50,000 nucleotides of DNA from Candidatus Poribacteria bacterium. Its GTDB lineage: Bacteria > Poribacteria > WGA-4E > WGA-3G. The stretch lies in assembly GCA_022826805.1 (NCBI GenBank), contig JAJDUH010000023.1, positions 1 through 50,000 of the forward strand, read 5' to 3'. The position numbers and the translations under genes were made by a program. The notes beneath the pieces are model-generated. The model was not told the origin of the DNA. It worked only from the letters and a program-made list of their open reading frames with translations, and did not search any database. How positions within the stretch are numbered: the first letter of the stretch is position 1; each line of letters starts with the position of its first letter. Shown here piece by piece: positions 9,557 to 17,546 of the stretch.

Positions 9557-10903
9557 CTAAAACCGCGAAAAAATCAAGATAGCGTCCGCAATAGCGCGTC
9601 CCTGCTGCTTCGGCAGCGGACGAATTCGGCGATTACCACGAGCAGTCCTCCGATTCCGCTCTGTCCCGACTTTCTTCTGTTCTGCTTTATCATCCGACTT
9701 CGCACGTGTATGATCTTTCTGCTTAACACTCACAATTTCGTCTCGGATGACTAACATTGATGAATTGCCACCGTCAAGATTAAGCGCGTCTGTCGCACCC
9801 CATTCCAGAAAGAGTTCCGCAAGCCGTGCTAACTTAACGCCGCGTCTAACACCTGCCGCTGCTGCTGTTATCGTCACAAAAAGAAGGGTGCCATCTGCCT
9901 TTTTACCGATTGCCGTACGCGGATGCCAAAAACTGTGGAATGCTTGATTAAATCCTTCGCGTTCGTATGCTTGCGTAGGCAGTGCCGTACTATCTTGCAA
10001 TAACAACGGACCGCCGCCGATAATATGCGCAAAACTTGCCCATAAATTGCTATCCCCGACGCGTTCAGGGATGACCATTTCATGGATCTGCACCGCATTA
10101 CCTTCTGCGATATGTGTCAATAAATCCGTGCGTTTTTTACCACTCGCCGATAAAATATAACCGTCAGCCGGAATGCGCGAACTCCCTTCTCTATCACGAA
10201 TACCCGTCACCTCACCGTTTCTCACAACGACTTCCACGCCATCGGGCATCGTTAGTGTCACCGTGTGAAAGTCCGGACGGTAAATTACTAACTCATTTCT
10301 ACCGCGGCTCCGATTCATACCGTCAATCGGCAGCGTCTTTCCGCTCGGCAACACCAGTTTCTGTCGTAGAATAATCCGGTCGATGTACGCTTCGATGTTT
10401 CCATTAACAGTTCGGAGTCCGATCACTGCTCTGCCCTGTTCAGGTTCACTTATCCATTCGCCGTCAATCTTCAACGCACCGACGGACTCTCCACGAAACG
10501 TACCCACCATCTCAAAAAAGCCACCATTTATCGCAGCGAGTGCCTTGTGACGCCGCGCAAGCGAGACCAGCGATTCCATACCAATCCCTGCGCTCAACGC
10601 CCGATATGGACGAATATCAACGGCATCTGGCGAGACTGCAAGGATGTTCGTCAGCACACCATTATCTAATATCTGCCGGTGCATGATCCCCCGCGCAACC
10701 GATTTTGTCGTATCGCTCCGTTCGGAGGGAAGATAGGAACGAACATAATTGGCGACTGTACTGCCACGAAGCCAAGGCAGACTGTTCCTACCCAACCAAA
10801 TGCCGATGCAAAAAACTAACAGAAGACCAACCACTATTGATGTGCGCGGATAGCGTCTGATAAAACGAAAGCACCGCTGTCCTAAATAGGTAATATCAAA
10901 CAT
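9557..10903 (-). CDS. Membrane-anchored phosphodiester glycosidase family protein (NAGPA/DUF2233)
   Basis: A 448-residue protein. Residues about 21-38 (TSIVVGLLLVFCIGIWLG) form an N-terminal membrane anchor, leaving the rest outside the cytoplasm. The catalytic region fits the NAGPA/YmcE-like phosphodiester glycosidase fold: AAINGGFF near residue 119, GGGPLLLQDS near 300, HPRTAIG near 335, LLFVTI near 347 and the signature LNLDGGNSSMLV near 385. Family members cleave sugar-phosphodiester bonds, including in exopolysaccharide or wall glycans. The C-terminal 60 residues are Lys/Arg-rich (KKVGTERNRRTARGNRR) and look disordered. The start ATG 10903 has no obvious ribosome site. Confidence 0.85.
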   Translation of the reverse strand: MFDITYLGQRCFRFIRRYPRTSIVVGLLLVFCIGIWLGRNSLPWLRGSTVANYVRSYLPSERSDTTKSVARGIMHRQILDNGVLTNILAVSPDAVDIRPYRALSAGIGMESLVSLARRHKALAAINGGFFEMVGTFRGESVGALKIDGEWISEPEQGRAVIGLRTVNGNIEAYIDRIILRQKLVLPSGKTLPIDGMNRSRGRNELVIYRPDFHTVTLTMPDGVEVVVRNGEVTGIRDREGSSRIPADGYILSASGKKRTDLLTHIAEGNAVQIHEMVIPERVGDSNLWASFAHIIGGGPLLLQDSTALPTQAYEREGFNQAFHSFWHPRTAIGKKADGTLLFVTITAAAAGVRRGVKLARLAELFLEWGATDALNLDGGNSSMLVIRDEIVSVKQKDHTRAKSDDKAEQKKVGTERNRRTARGNRRIRPLPKQQGRAIADAILIFSRF

Positions 10904-10919
10904 TGTTTAATTAGCCAGA

Positions 10920-11034
10920 ACTTACGCATTTCCTCTTAAAGTCCCCCTGATAAGGGGGATTTAGGGGGTTTAAAGGATGAAAATTATCGCTTTTTCCGTT
11001 TCAACATCCGATATTTGCTCAATTTGCGTAAGTC
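10920..11034. mobile_element. MITE-like element with 9-bp terminal inverted repeats
   Basis: ACTTACGCA (10920-10928) and TGCGTAAGT (11026-11034) are perfect inverted repeats about 115 bp apart. Between them lies a palindrome, CCCCCTGATAAGGGGG, followed by TTTAGGGGG (10943-10968). No protein is encoded. Ends of the form GGACTTACGCAA are common in insertion sequences and their non-coding relatives. Another half-copy (GGGACTTACGCAA) occurs near 42036. Confidence 0.55.
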
Positions 11035-11150
11035 CTATTAGCGTAAATCTGTAGTCCTGCTGACCGCTGACCCCTAACCCCTAACTGCCAATCGCGGCAA
11101 GCGAGGTGTTTTTGCTGGGGTGTTTCCCCCTAACCTCGCCGAAATCTACC

Positions 11151-11267
11151 ACTAAACGTCAACACGCAGATGTAGGTTGGGTTGAGCAGTAAAAAAACAA
11201 TATTCTCCAATTCATATAGATCAATATAGCGAAACCCAACATTCCCAACTAAACGTCAACACGCAGA
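11151..11267. repeat. GTAGGTTGGGTT element between 20-bp direct repeats
   Basis: An element starting TGTAGGTTGGGTTGAG and ending AAACCCAACATTCCCA (11171-11247) has complementary GTTGGGTT/AACCCAAC ends. It sits between exact 20-bp direct repeats beginning ACTAAACGTC (11151-11170 and 11248-11267). Related elements lie at 17486-17517, 24070-24135 and 30816-30922. The rest of 10904-11463 also holds short tandem repeats (11058-11090 and 11446-11480) and no gene. Confidence 0.65.
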
Positions 11268-11463
11268 ACCGAAACGTCATAAGGTTGGTGAGCAATTCTC
11301 GCTGAATAAGTATCAGGAACATCACCTTATCACCGCTGTTTAGTTTTCAAAGCCTCAAATCACAAGATGCTGTAAATAGAGATCGGTCTTCCTTCGGTTA
11401 AAGAGCTGTTTGTGGAATTCACGCAACACGCAACTGCCTCAAGTCTTAACCGACAACCAAAGA

Positions 11464-12870
11464 CTAACAACCGACAACTATTTCAGAAATCCGTTTCTCC
11501 CATTCATCACACGTTGCGTACGTGCGCCGAACCGCGGCACCGATATAATTCGTCGGATCTTGGAGTGCTTCGCGCTGCAGTTCCGTCAACTTGTCAAGGA
11601 ACGGGCGAAACGTCTCGTCCTCCCACAACAACGTCGTCAGACTTTTGCCAGTCTGGTGAACCTGTCCGATCAACTTTCGGGTATGGTCGTAGGCATCGGG
11701 AAACCCATAATAAGCCATCAACAAATAGATAGGTTCCGCAATCGTATCCTCAGCACTCAGCGCAAGATTGCGCCGCATATTATCCGCCTTCACATCCATC
11801 TCGTCCAACGCACGCCGAAGCCGATAGATCGCATAATCAAACGCTGTAAACAGTTCCGTCAAAAAACGGCTTGATGCCGAATTCGTTAGGTCGCGTTGAT
11901 GTTCAAGGATGCTATCCATGAAAACCGTCTGCATACGCGGCACAAACGCCTTCCATAAACTCTTGATATTCTCATAAGTCTCCGGATTCACTTTGTGCGG
12001 CATTGTTGAGGAACCCACCAATTGCGGGTTATATTTCCTTCCAACCTCAGCGATCTCAGTCCGATAGAGGTGTCGCATATCGTCTGCGAAGTTCGCCAGC
12101 ACCGTGTACGCCGCCGTGACCTCGTATGCCAAGTCGGAGATGAATTCCGGTTCCACACACTGCGTTGAGGTGTGTGTGTCAGACGGCTTCAAACCGAGCA
12201 GTTCGAGAAAATCCCCTTCAATCCGTTCTGGATGTTCGTGAATCAGCGTAAGTCCGTTAAATGCCCCTACTGCTCCTGAGAATTGCCCGCGTAGATTTTG
12301 ACCTGCCTCCTGAATCTTCTCAATCCGGGTCCCGAGACGACTCACATAGAGTGCCAGCGCATAACCGAACGTTGTCGGCTCCGCGTGTTGACCGTGTGTC
12401 CTACCGATTTGCACAGTTTCCGCGTGTTCACGCGCCAAGGCAATTAGTTGCTGTTCCAAAGCAACCAGATCGGGAACGATGACGTTTTCGGTCAGTGCTT
12501 TGAACCGCAAAGCGGTAGCGGTATCCAAGATGTCTGCGGAGGTTGCAAACAGATGGACGTAGGGACGGGCTTCAGGACTAATTTTCCGTCGGATTACATT
12601 GACAAGCGAACGGATATTATGCCGAATGCGGGATTGTTCCTCATAAACCTCTTCCGCTGTTACAAGATCGACAGCTGCTTCCACCTCATCAGCGATCGCT
12701 GACGAGCAGACACCGTAGTTTGCCAAAGTACGTACCAGTGCCGCTTCCACCTGTGCTTGATATGTAACATATCCTGCCTCCGAGACATAGGGCAGCAACC
12801 GTTTCATAAAATTGGAATCACCGCCATAATATCTAAAATCCAGAGGACTGACGGCTTCAAAAAGTTCCAT
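11464..12870 (-). CDS. purB: Adenylosuccinate lyase
   Basis: A 468-residue enzyme of the fumarase/aspartase superfamily. It removes fumarate from SAICAR and from adenylosuccinate in purine synthesis. Family signature: GSSTMPHKVNP, with M290 at the centre, containing the catalytic Ser loop. Also seen are GRTHGQHAEPTTFGYALA, with the conserved His pair, TSTQCVEPEF and RDLTNSASSRFL. Length matches bacterial PurB. The start ATG 12870 is preceded by CGGAG and by a good promoter. The last residues (VVGC) and the stop codon are encoded inside a degenerate short tandem repeat (11446-11480), so the repeat has reached the very end of the coding region. The gene is monocistronic here. Confidence 0.95.
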   Translation of the reverse strand: MELFEAVSPLDFRYYGGDSNFMKRLLPYVSEAGYVTYQAQVEAALVRTLANYGVCSSAIADEVEAAVDLVTAEEVYEEQSRIRHNIRSLVNVIRRKISPEARPYVHLFATSADILDTATALRFKALTENVIVPDLVALEQQLIALAREHAETVQIGRTHGQHAEPTTFGYALALYVSRLGTRIEKIQEAGQNLRGQFSGAVGAFNGLTLIHEHPERIEGDFLELLGLKPSDTHTSTQCVEPEFISDLAYEVTAAYTVLANFADDMRHLYRTEIAEVGRKYNPQLVGSSTMPHKVNPETYENIKSLWKAFVPRMQTVFMDSILEHQRDLTNSASSRFLTELFTAFDYAIYRLRRALDEMDVKADNMRRNLALSAEDTIAEPIYLLMAYYGFPDAYDHTRKLIGQVHQTGKSLTTLLWEDETFRPFLDKLTELQREALQDPTNYIGAAVRRTYATCDEWEKRISEIVVGC

Positions 12871-12898
12871 AAAATATGTACTCCGTTTTTTAAGTTTA

Positions 12899-12928
12899 AT
12901 TATACATGAAATTTAGAGGGAGTGTAAA
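12899..12928 (-). promoter_or_regulatory. Promoter of purB
   Basis: Read on the minus strand, TTTACA and TATAAT are separated by 18 bp, with TG directly before the -10 box. The start of transcription would lie about 20-25 nt upstream of the purB ATG. No PurR-like operator is obvious. Confidence 0.65.
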
Positions 12929-13056
12929 GCGGTTTTAATTTCTCTTGTATTTTAACACGGGTTTTCACGGGGGTATTTTTGGAGTCCCAAATTCCAACCG
13001 TGTTCGTATCTGTCTGAATCAGGATTTGCAAGATTTCCGATTGTCTCTTAAAATAG

Positions 13057-13080
13057 GTAGGCGAGGTTTCCAACCTCGCC
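13057..13080. repeat. REP-like hairpin with GTAG (GAGG type)
   Basis: GTAG precedes the perfect hairpin GGCGAGGTT-TCC-AACCTCGCC. The GTAG next to an imperfect or perfect palindrome is the hallmark of REP elements handled by REP-associated tyrosine transposases. Related copies with different but still complementary arms occur at 13241, 17410, 30771 and 43563. Confidence 0.75.
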
Positions 13081-13110
13081 CGTCTTCCATCCAAAATCTC
13101 CTTCACCGTA

Positions 13111-13193
13111 GGAGCGATCTCCCGGTCGCGACTGACTACCAAAGCACAATAGACCTCGTTCCTATTAGAAACAGAGCATACCCGCACGCCAGA
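13111..13193. repeat. 82-bp direct repeat, copy 1
   Basis: The segment starts GGAGCGATCTCCCGGTCG and ends CCCGCACGCCAGA. It matches 14144-14226 with one clear mismatch (AATAGACC versus AATAAACC). GTAG lies at its left edge (13108-13111), and GCGATC-TCCC-GGTCGC forms a small hairpin. The two copies bracket the toxin-antitoxin pair. Confidence 0.85.
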
Positions 13194-13240
13194 TGAAGTT
13201 GAATGAAATATTTTGGTAATTCTATGTTTCCCCAGAACCG

Positions 13241-13265
13241 GTAGGTGCGGTTTCCTAACCGCACC
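13241..13265. repeat. REP-like hairpin with GTAG (GCGG type)
   Basis: GTAG is followed by the perfect hairpin GGTGCGGTT-TCCT-AACCGCACC. Compared with 13057-13080, paired positions have changed on both arms, so base pairing is kept. Confidence 0.75.
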
Positions 13266-13357
13266 GGGTTTCCTTATTAGGAAATTACCTGATTAATAAA
13301 TTAATCTTCATGAGGGTGCTATGTCTAATAACCGAAGACCAATACCAATGCGAAATC

Positions 13358-13386
13358 TTGATTTTTCACCGAATTTGTGATATACT
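13358..13386 (+). promoter_or_regulatory. Promoter of the DUF4258/YgiT operon
   Basis: TTGATT (13358-13363) and TATACT (13381-13386) are spaced by exactly 17 bp. Transcription would start near 13393. The dyad TATACTT-TGA-AGTATA around 13381-13396 overlaps the -10 box and could serve as an operator for autoregulation, as is usual for toxin-antitoxin pairs. Confidence 0.65.
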
Positions 13387-13467
13387 TTGAAGTATATGTT
13401 ACGCAAAGTAGGCACAGACTACGTCCTTTATAACCCGTGGGATGTGCTTATAGGAGAGGCGGTAGGG

Positions 13468-13764
13468 GTGAGAAGAAGTCGAGTTCTCCAATCAATTCAA
13501 CAGAAAGTCATTCAGAACTCCTATCAAGTAACTCAACATGCGTTAGATGAAATGCGAAAGGACATGCTATCAACGCCCGATGTGAAGCATGCAATTCGGA
13601 GAGGTAAAATAGTCCAGAGATTTACTCGCGATCGGAGAGGCCCCCGATATAGGCTCACAGGACCCGCGCGCGACGGGAGGGAAATCAATGTGATTTGTCG
13701 CATTCTGGATTCGGGAGTATTACGAATTATAACAGTGTATGCAACAGAGGAGATACAACAATGA
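13468..13764 (+). CDS. DUF4258 domain protein, putative toxin of a type II TA pair
   Basis: The protein core reads YQVTQHALDEM, then DVKHAIRRGKIVQRF, RGPRYRLTGPARDGREINVICR and LRIITVYATEE, which fits DUF4258, a small family related to RelE/MqsR-like RNA-cleaving toxins. I place the start at GTG 13468 (about 98 residues) because AGGAG lies 11 bases upstream and DUF4258 proteins usually begin just before this core. In-frame ATG 13396 and TTG 13387 would add 24-27 residues but start almost on the transcription start and lack a ribosome site. The stop overlaps the next gene by four bases (ATGA), typical of coupled TA genes. Toxicity is inferred from the family and the partner. Confidence 0.72.
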   Translation: MRRSRVLQSIQQKVIQNSYQVTQHALDEMRKDMLSTPDVKHAIRRGKIVQRFTRDRRGPRYRLTGPARDGREINVICRILDSGVLRIITVYATEEIQQ

Positions 13765-13997
13765 ATGCTTTTGAATGCGAATATTGTAGTGGCGAAATCC
13801 GCCCAAAAAAGGTTACCGTTAATCATTCGTATGAAGGCAAATTGGTAATTATTAAGGATGTACCAGTTGGTGTCTGCCAAGAGTGTGGACAGCGATATTA
13901 CGCCGCAGCTACACTTGACCAGCTTGATATCTTGGCGCAGAACAGCGATACTGCACCAGAAAGAATATCTGTTCCAATCATGGTTATGAGTCCTTAG
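13761..13997 (+). CDS. YgiT-type zinc finger protein, putative antitoxin
   Basis: A 78-residue protein starting at ATG 13761, inside the ATGA overlap with the DUF4258 gene and behind GAGGAG. It has a paired-cysteine zinc-binding site, CEYC near residue 6 and CQECGQRYY near 38, as in the N-terminal half of MqsA (YgiT). The C-terminal segment is short (TLDQLDILAQN, ending VPIMVMSP) and lacks the helix-turn-helix of full-length MqsA, as is common for YgiT-type antitoxins paired with DUF4258. It likely neutralises the upstream protein and may take part in repression. Confidence 0.82.
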   Translation: MNAFECEYCSGEIRPKKVTVNHSYEGKLVIIKDVPVGVCQECGQRYYAAATLDQLDILAQNSDTAPERISVPIMVMSP

Positions 13998-14143
13998 GTT
14001 ATTAAAAATTGCAGATGCCTTGTGTGAGAGAATAGTCTACTAATCCTGTCGGAAGAGTTCTGGACCACAGAAGGTCTGGACTTCTATCCATACTCTAATC
14101 CCATAACCCGGTTCAGACAACTAACCGCCAACTGCCCAATTTG

Positions 14144-14226
14144 GGAGCGATCTCCCGGTCGCGACTGACTACCAAAGCACAATAAACCTCGTTCCTATTA
14201 GAAACAGAGCATACCCGCACGCCAGA
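14144..14226. repeat. 82-bp direct repeat, copy 2
   Basis: This is a nearly exact copy of 13111-13193, in the same orientation. About 950 bp containing only the toxin-antitoxin operon separates the copies. Copy 2 lacks the GTAG edge (TTGGG instead of CGTAG). The surrounding 13998-14346 holds a short tandem repeat near 14115 and the promoter of the next gene, but no gene. Confidence 0.85.
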
Positions 14227-14281
14227 GGCATGCTATGTCTGACAACTGAAAATAAAAATGCCGCGAGAGACTAGCGAAAAT

Positions 14282-14311
14282 TTGAAAAATTTATCTTGTT
14301 TCTGCTATAAT
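14282..14311 (+). promoter_or_regulatory. Extended -10 promoter of the helicase gene
   Basis: TTGAAA (14282-14287) and TATAAT (14306-14311) are spaced by 18 bp. TG one base before the -10 box makes it an extended -10 promoter. The leader to ATG 14347 is about 30 nt. Confidence 0.7.
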
Positions 14312-14346
14312 CACGTAAACTCTATAGAAAGAAAAATCACGCTTAT

Positions 14347-17300
14347 ATGAAGATCCCGACACTCATTGACAACGTAGATGGCAACACCCTCCTCAAAGCC
14401 CTTGAAAGCCTACTCATAAAAAGCGTCAGTTTAGATATAGCAACCGGAACATTTGAAATCGGTGCATTCCTATCGCTTGGCGAGACATGGCGACATTTAG
14501 ATGGCATCCGTCTCTTGATGGGCGACGAGACCACACGCCGCACAAAAGACCATCTCATCAGCGCACTACAAAAAGTAACCAATGAGAATATTGAATCCGT
14601 AAAGGAAAAAGACGATACTCTCCATGGGCTTGCCGCTGTCCGTGAGGCAATTCGCCGCGGGAAAATTACAGTTCGCGTTTATGATAAAGCCAAATTTCAT
14701 GCGAAACTCAACCTGATGCGCGCCCAAAATTCGAGCCTTGTTGACTTCGCTACTGTTGGCAGCTCCAATTTTACCAATCCAGGACTTACCCAGAACGTTG
14801 AGTTAAACTCTTTCATCACAGACCACACACATATTGAAAAACTTCGTGATTGGTACGATGCCCGCTGGGAGGAGGCTTCCGAAGTCAAAGCCGAGCTCCT
14901 TCGCACAATCGAACGCCACCTAAAAGAGTACCCACCGTTTACCGTCTACGCCAAAGCACTCCACGCTTACTTTAGGGGATGCGAAAAACCCGCCGATGAA
15001 TGGGAAGAAAACGAGTCAGTAATTTACCGAACGCTTTCGCAGTACCAAAAAGACGGCTATCACGCTGCACTTCAAATAGCAGATACTTGGAATGGCGCAC
15101 TTATCTGTGATGGGGTCGGTAGCGGTAAAACCTACATCGGTCTGATGCTACTTGAACGCTATCTGAGGGAAAACAAACGCGTTTTGTTAATCACCCCCAA
15201 ATCAGTTGCAGAGAGCGTCTGGAACAGTCAGGTTAATCGTCAGTTTCGATCGAAATACGGTCGTCTCCTGCGCGAACACTACGACATTAAGCTGCATACC
15301 GACCTCGGTCGCCAAGGTGGGATAAGCGAAGACGATCTCGCCTACTTTCGAGACTACAAGGACGTTATTATTATAGATGAAGCACACCATTTTCGGAACC
15401 CGGGTTCTAATCGCGGTCGACTTCTGATGGAACTCGCCAGAAACAAGAAACTCTATCTCCTTACCGCCACGCCAATCAATAACAGCCTTGACGATATCTA
15501 TCATCTAATTAACTATTTCGCACAGAATCAAAAATCCCACTTCGCTAAGATTGGTGTGCATGATTTCCGCAGACACTTCCGTAGCATTGAAAGACAGTTT
15601 GAGAATGAAAGCGTCGAAATTGCCGAACAGGTTGAAGAAGACGACTTTTTACGACAAGACCCACTGCTGAAACAGGTATTGATTCAACGCAGCCGCAAGT
15701 ACATCAAAGATGCCGAAATGGCGTTTGGAACGCATATCCTTTTCCCTGAACGCATTATACATCCCACAGTTGAGTACTCACTTCGTCGTGTCTATCGAAC
15801 ACTCTATGACGAACTTCGAGATGCGTTTGACCGACACGATCCGTTTCTCAATCTGGCAGTTTACAACACCGTCAAGTATCACAAAAACCCAGAAAAACGG
15901 ATTGAACAACGCGAAAAACAAGTAATCGGTCTTATCCGTACACTTGTACTCAAACGCTTAGAAAGCTCATGGCGAGCATTTGAAGCAACTGTTGAGAATT
16001 TGCTCCTCAAGATGGCAGACTGGTTGAAAAAACACGCTCCTGAACGGTTTGCGATGTGGGAAGGCACGAATCGGAGATGGTGGAGCGTTGTTCAGGAACA
16101 CATTCTTGACCGACTCCAAGAGGACGGAATTCGCTCACAACATGTGCCAGAGGACCTACAACGTGCTGTGGTATCCAATTCGTCTGAAGAAGAAGACGAT
16201 CTCGCTTCAGTCGAAGATGATGACGATTTTATTTCAGACGACCACGATGTGGATAGGTTGTTTGATGATGTCGTAGACGACATGAACTTTTTGACAGCAC
16301 TCCTTAGCCGCATTTATAGACTCTTTTATGCCGATCAATTGGCAAGCGAACCAGCTACAGAGCAAGATGATAAACTTCAGCAGCTTCTCAAACTTCTAAA
16401 AAAACACGCTAACGAGAAAGTACTTATCTTTACTGAGTTTTGCGACACGGCTCGTTATCTTTATACTCAACTACAGCATGCGAGTTTTGAAGATATTGAG
16501 CAAATTGATAGCCGACGGAAGGTGGACCGAGAGGAAATTATCGAACGCTTCTCCCCGTGCTATAACGGGAAATCACCTGAAGATGTTGAACCAGTTCAAA
16601 CCCTCATCACGACAGATGTCCTGGCTGAGGGTCTCAATCTGCAAGATGCTTCCATTATTATCAATTACGACCTGCATTGGAATCCCGTCCGTCTTATGCA
16701 GCGCATCGGTAGATTGGATCGGCGACTTGATCCAGACATTGAAGAGCAACTCAACCGAATAGAACCTACTGTTCATGTCTGGAATTTTCTACCCCCCACC
16801 GAACTTGATGACATCCTCAAACTCCGAAAACGGGTCGATGGCAAAATCCTCCGTATCAGTCGCACGCTCGGTATCGAAGGGAAATTCGTTTCACCAGATG
16901 ATCCTGACGAGACAATCCGGCTCTTTAACGAACGTTATGAAGGCACGGAAAGCATTGAGGAATTAATGAACCTTGAGCGTCAACGTATCTCTGAATCTCA
17001 CCCTGAATTGTGGGCACAACTGTCAAATCTCCCACTGCGTCTCTTTTCCGGAAAAGGGATTGATGACCAACCACCGCCTTTCCTCAATCGTGATGGCGAA
17101 CCTATTCCACTCTACCGCGTCGGTGATACCGGAGTTTTCTGTTGTTATGAGATACCAAACGGTGAAATTAAATGGTACTTCTATAATGCCGATGAGGAGA
17201 AAGTCGTTGATAGCGTTGAAGAGATATGGCCCGAAATCCGGTGTGACGAGCACACAGAGCGTTGGACTGAAAGCGGACCCGGCGGACTCATGGATGCTCG

Positions 17301-17397
17301 CAAACAAATTGAACGCCACATACGTGCCTATCTCATGCGTATACAGGCACCGATGGGAGTAAAACCGAAACTCATCTCATGGATGGAGGTTTCTTGA
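14347..17397 (+). CDS. PLD-nuclease domain / SNF2-type helicase fusion, defence-associated
   Basis: A 1016-residue protein. Residues about 1-190 form a PLDc_2-type phospholipase D-like nuclease domain: KFH118AK120LNL, then GSSNFTNPGLTQNVELNSF, with the active-site His, Lys, Asn and Glu pattern. Residues about 230-900 form an SNF2/SF2 translocase: Walker A G256-VGSGKT262, DEAH at 344-347, TATP at 373-376, LIFTEFCDTARYLYTQL near 695, then TTDVLAEGLNLQDA and QRIGRLDRR near 785. An acidic insert (EEEDDLASVEDDDDF) lies near 613-630. The next gene is a long adenine methylase 150 bp downstream, so the pair resembles DISARM DrmD/DrmMI or a split Type ISP/IIG restriction system with a PLD nuclease. 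A role as phage-restricting translocase-nuclease is inferred; no DUF1998 DISARM genes are present. Confidence 0.85.
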   Translation: MKIPTLIDNVDGNTLLKALESLLIKSVSLDIATGTFEIGAFLSLGETWRHLDGIRLLMGDETTRRTKDHLISALQKVTNENIESVKEKDDTLHGLAAVREAIRRGKITVRVYDKAKFHAKLNLMRAQNSSLVDFATVGSSNFTNPGLTQNVELNSFITDHTHIEKLRDWYDARWEEASEVKAELLRTIERHLKEYPPFTVYAKALHAYFRGCEKPADEWEENESVIYRTLSQYQKDGYHAALQIADTWNGALICDGVGSGKTYIGLMLLERYLRENKRVLLITPKSVAESVWNSQVNRQFRSKYGRLLREHYDIKLHTDLGRQGGISEDDLAYFRDYKDVIIIDEAHHFRNPGSNRGRLLMELARNKKLYLLTATPINNSLDDIYHLINYFAQNQKSHFAKIGVHDFRRHFRSIERQFENESVEIAEQVEEDDFLRQDPLLKQVLIQRSRKYIKDAEMAFGTHILFPERIIHPTVEYSLRRVYRTLYDELRDAFDRHDPFLNLAVYNTVKYHKNPEKRIEQREKQVIGLIRTLVLKRLESSWRAFEATVENLLLKMADWLKKHAPERFAMWEGTNRRWWSVVQEHILDRLQEDGIRSQHVPEDLQRAVVSNSSEEEDDLASVEDDDDFISDDHDVDRLFDDVVDDMNFLTALLSRIYRLFYADQLASEPATEQDDKLQQLLKLLKKHANEKVLIFTEFCDTARYLYTQLQHASFEDIEQIDSRRKVDREEIIERFSPCYNGKSPEDVEPVQTLITTDVLAEGLNLQDASIIINYDLHWNPVRLMQRIGRLDRRLDPDIEEQLNRIEPTVHVWNFLPPTELDDILKLRKRVDGKILRISRTLGIEGKFVSPDDPDETIRLFNERYEGTESIEELMNLERQRISESHPELWAQLSNLPLRLFSGKGIDDQPPPFLNRDGEPIPLYRVGDTGVFCCYEIPNGEIKWYFYNADEEKVVDSVEEIWPEIRCDEHTERWTESGPGGLMDARKQIERHIRAYLMRIQAPMGVKPKLISWMEVS

Positions 17398-17485
17398 TAC
17401 AGAAATTCAGTAGGCAAGATTTCTAACCTTGCCGGTTCACTGCATGTTAGTAATTGTAATATTTACTATGATAGAGATATGCAAT

Positions 17486-17517
17486 GTAGGTTGGGTTGAA
17501 CGTATGTGAAACCCAAC
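17486..17517. repeat. REP-like hairpin (GTTGGGTT type) upstream of the methylase
   Basis: GTAG is followed by GTTGGGTT and, after an 11-base loop, AAACCCAAC. A further degraded hairpin GGCAAGATT-TCT-AACCTTGCC lies at 17413-17433. Both sit between the helicase and methylase genes and could act on the shared transcript. Confidence 0.65.
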
Positions 17518-17546
17518 AATCCATTCAACCGAAATTGAGGAACCGA

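Noticed and set aside
17496..17546. Longer methylase starting at TTG 17496
   Set aside because: The extension would translate a REP hairpin, lacks a ribosome site, and ATG 17547 has GAGGA at the right distance.
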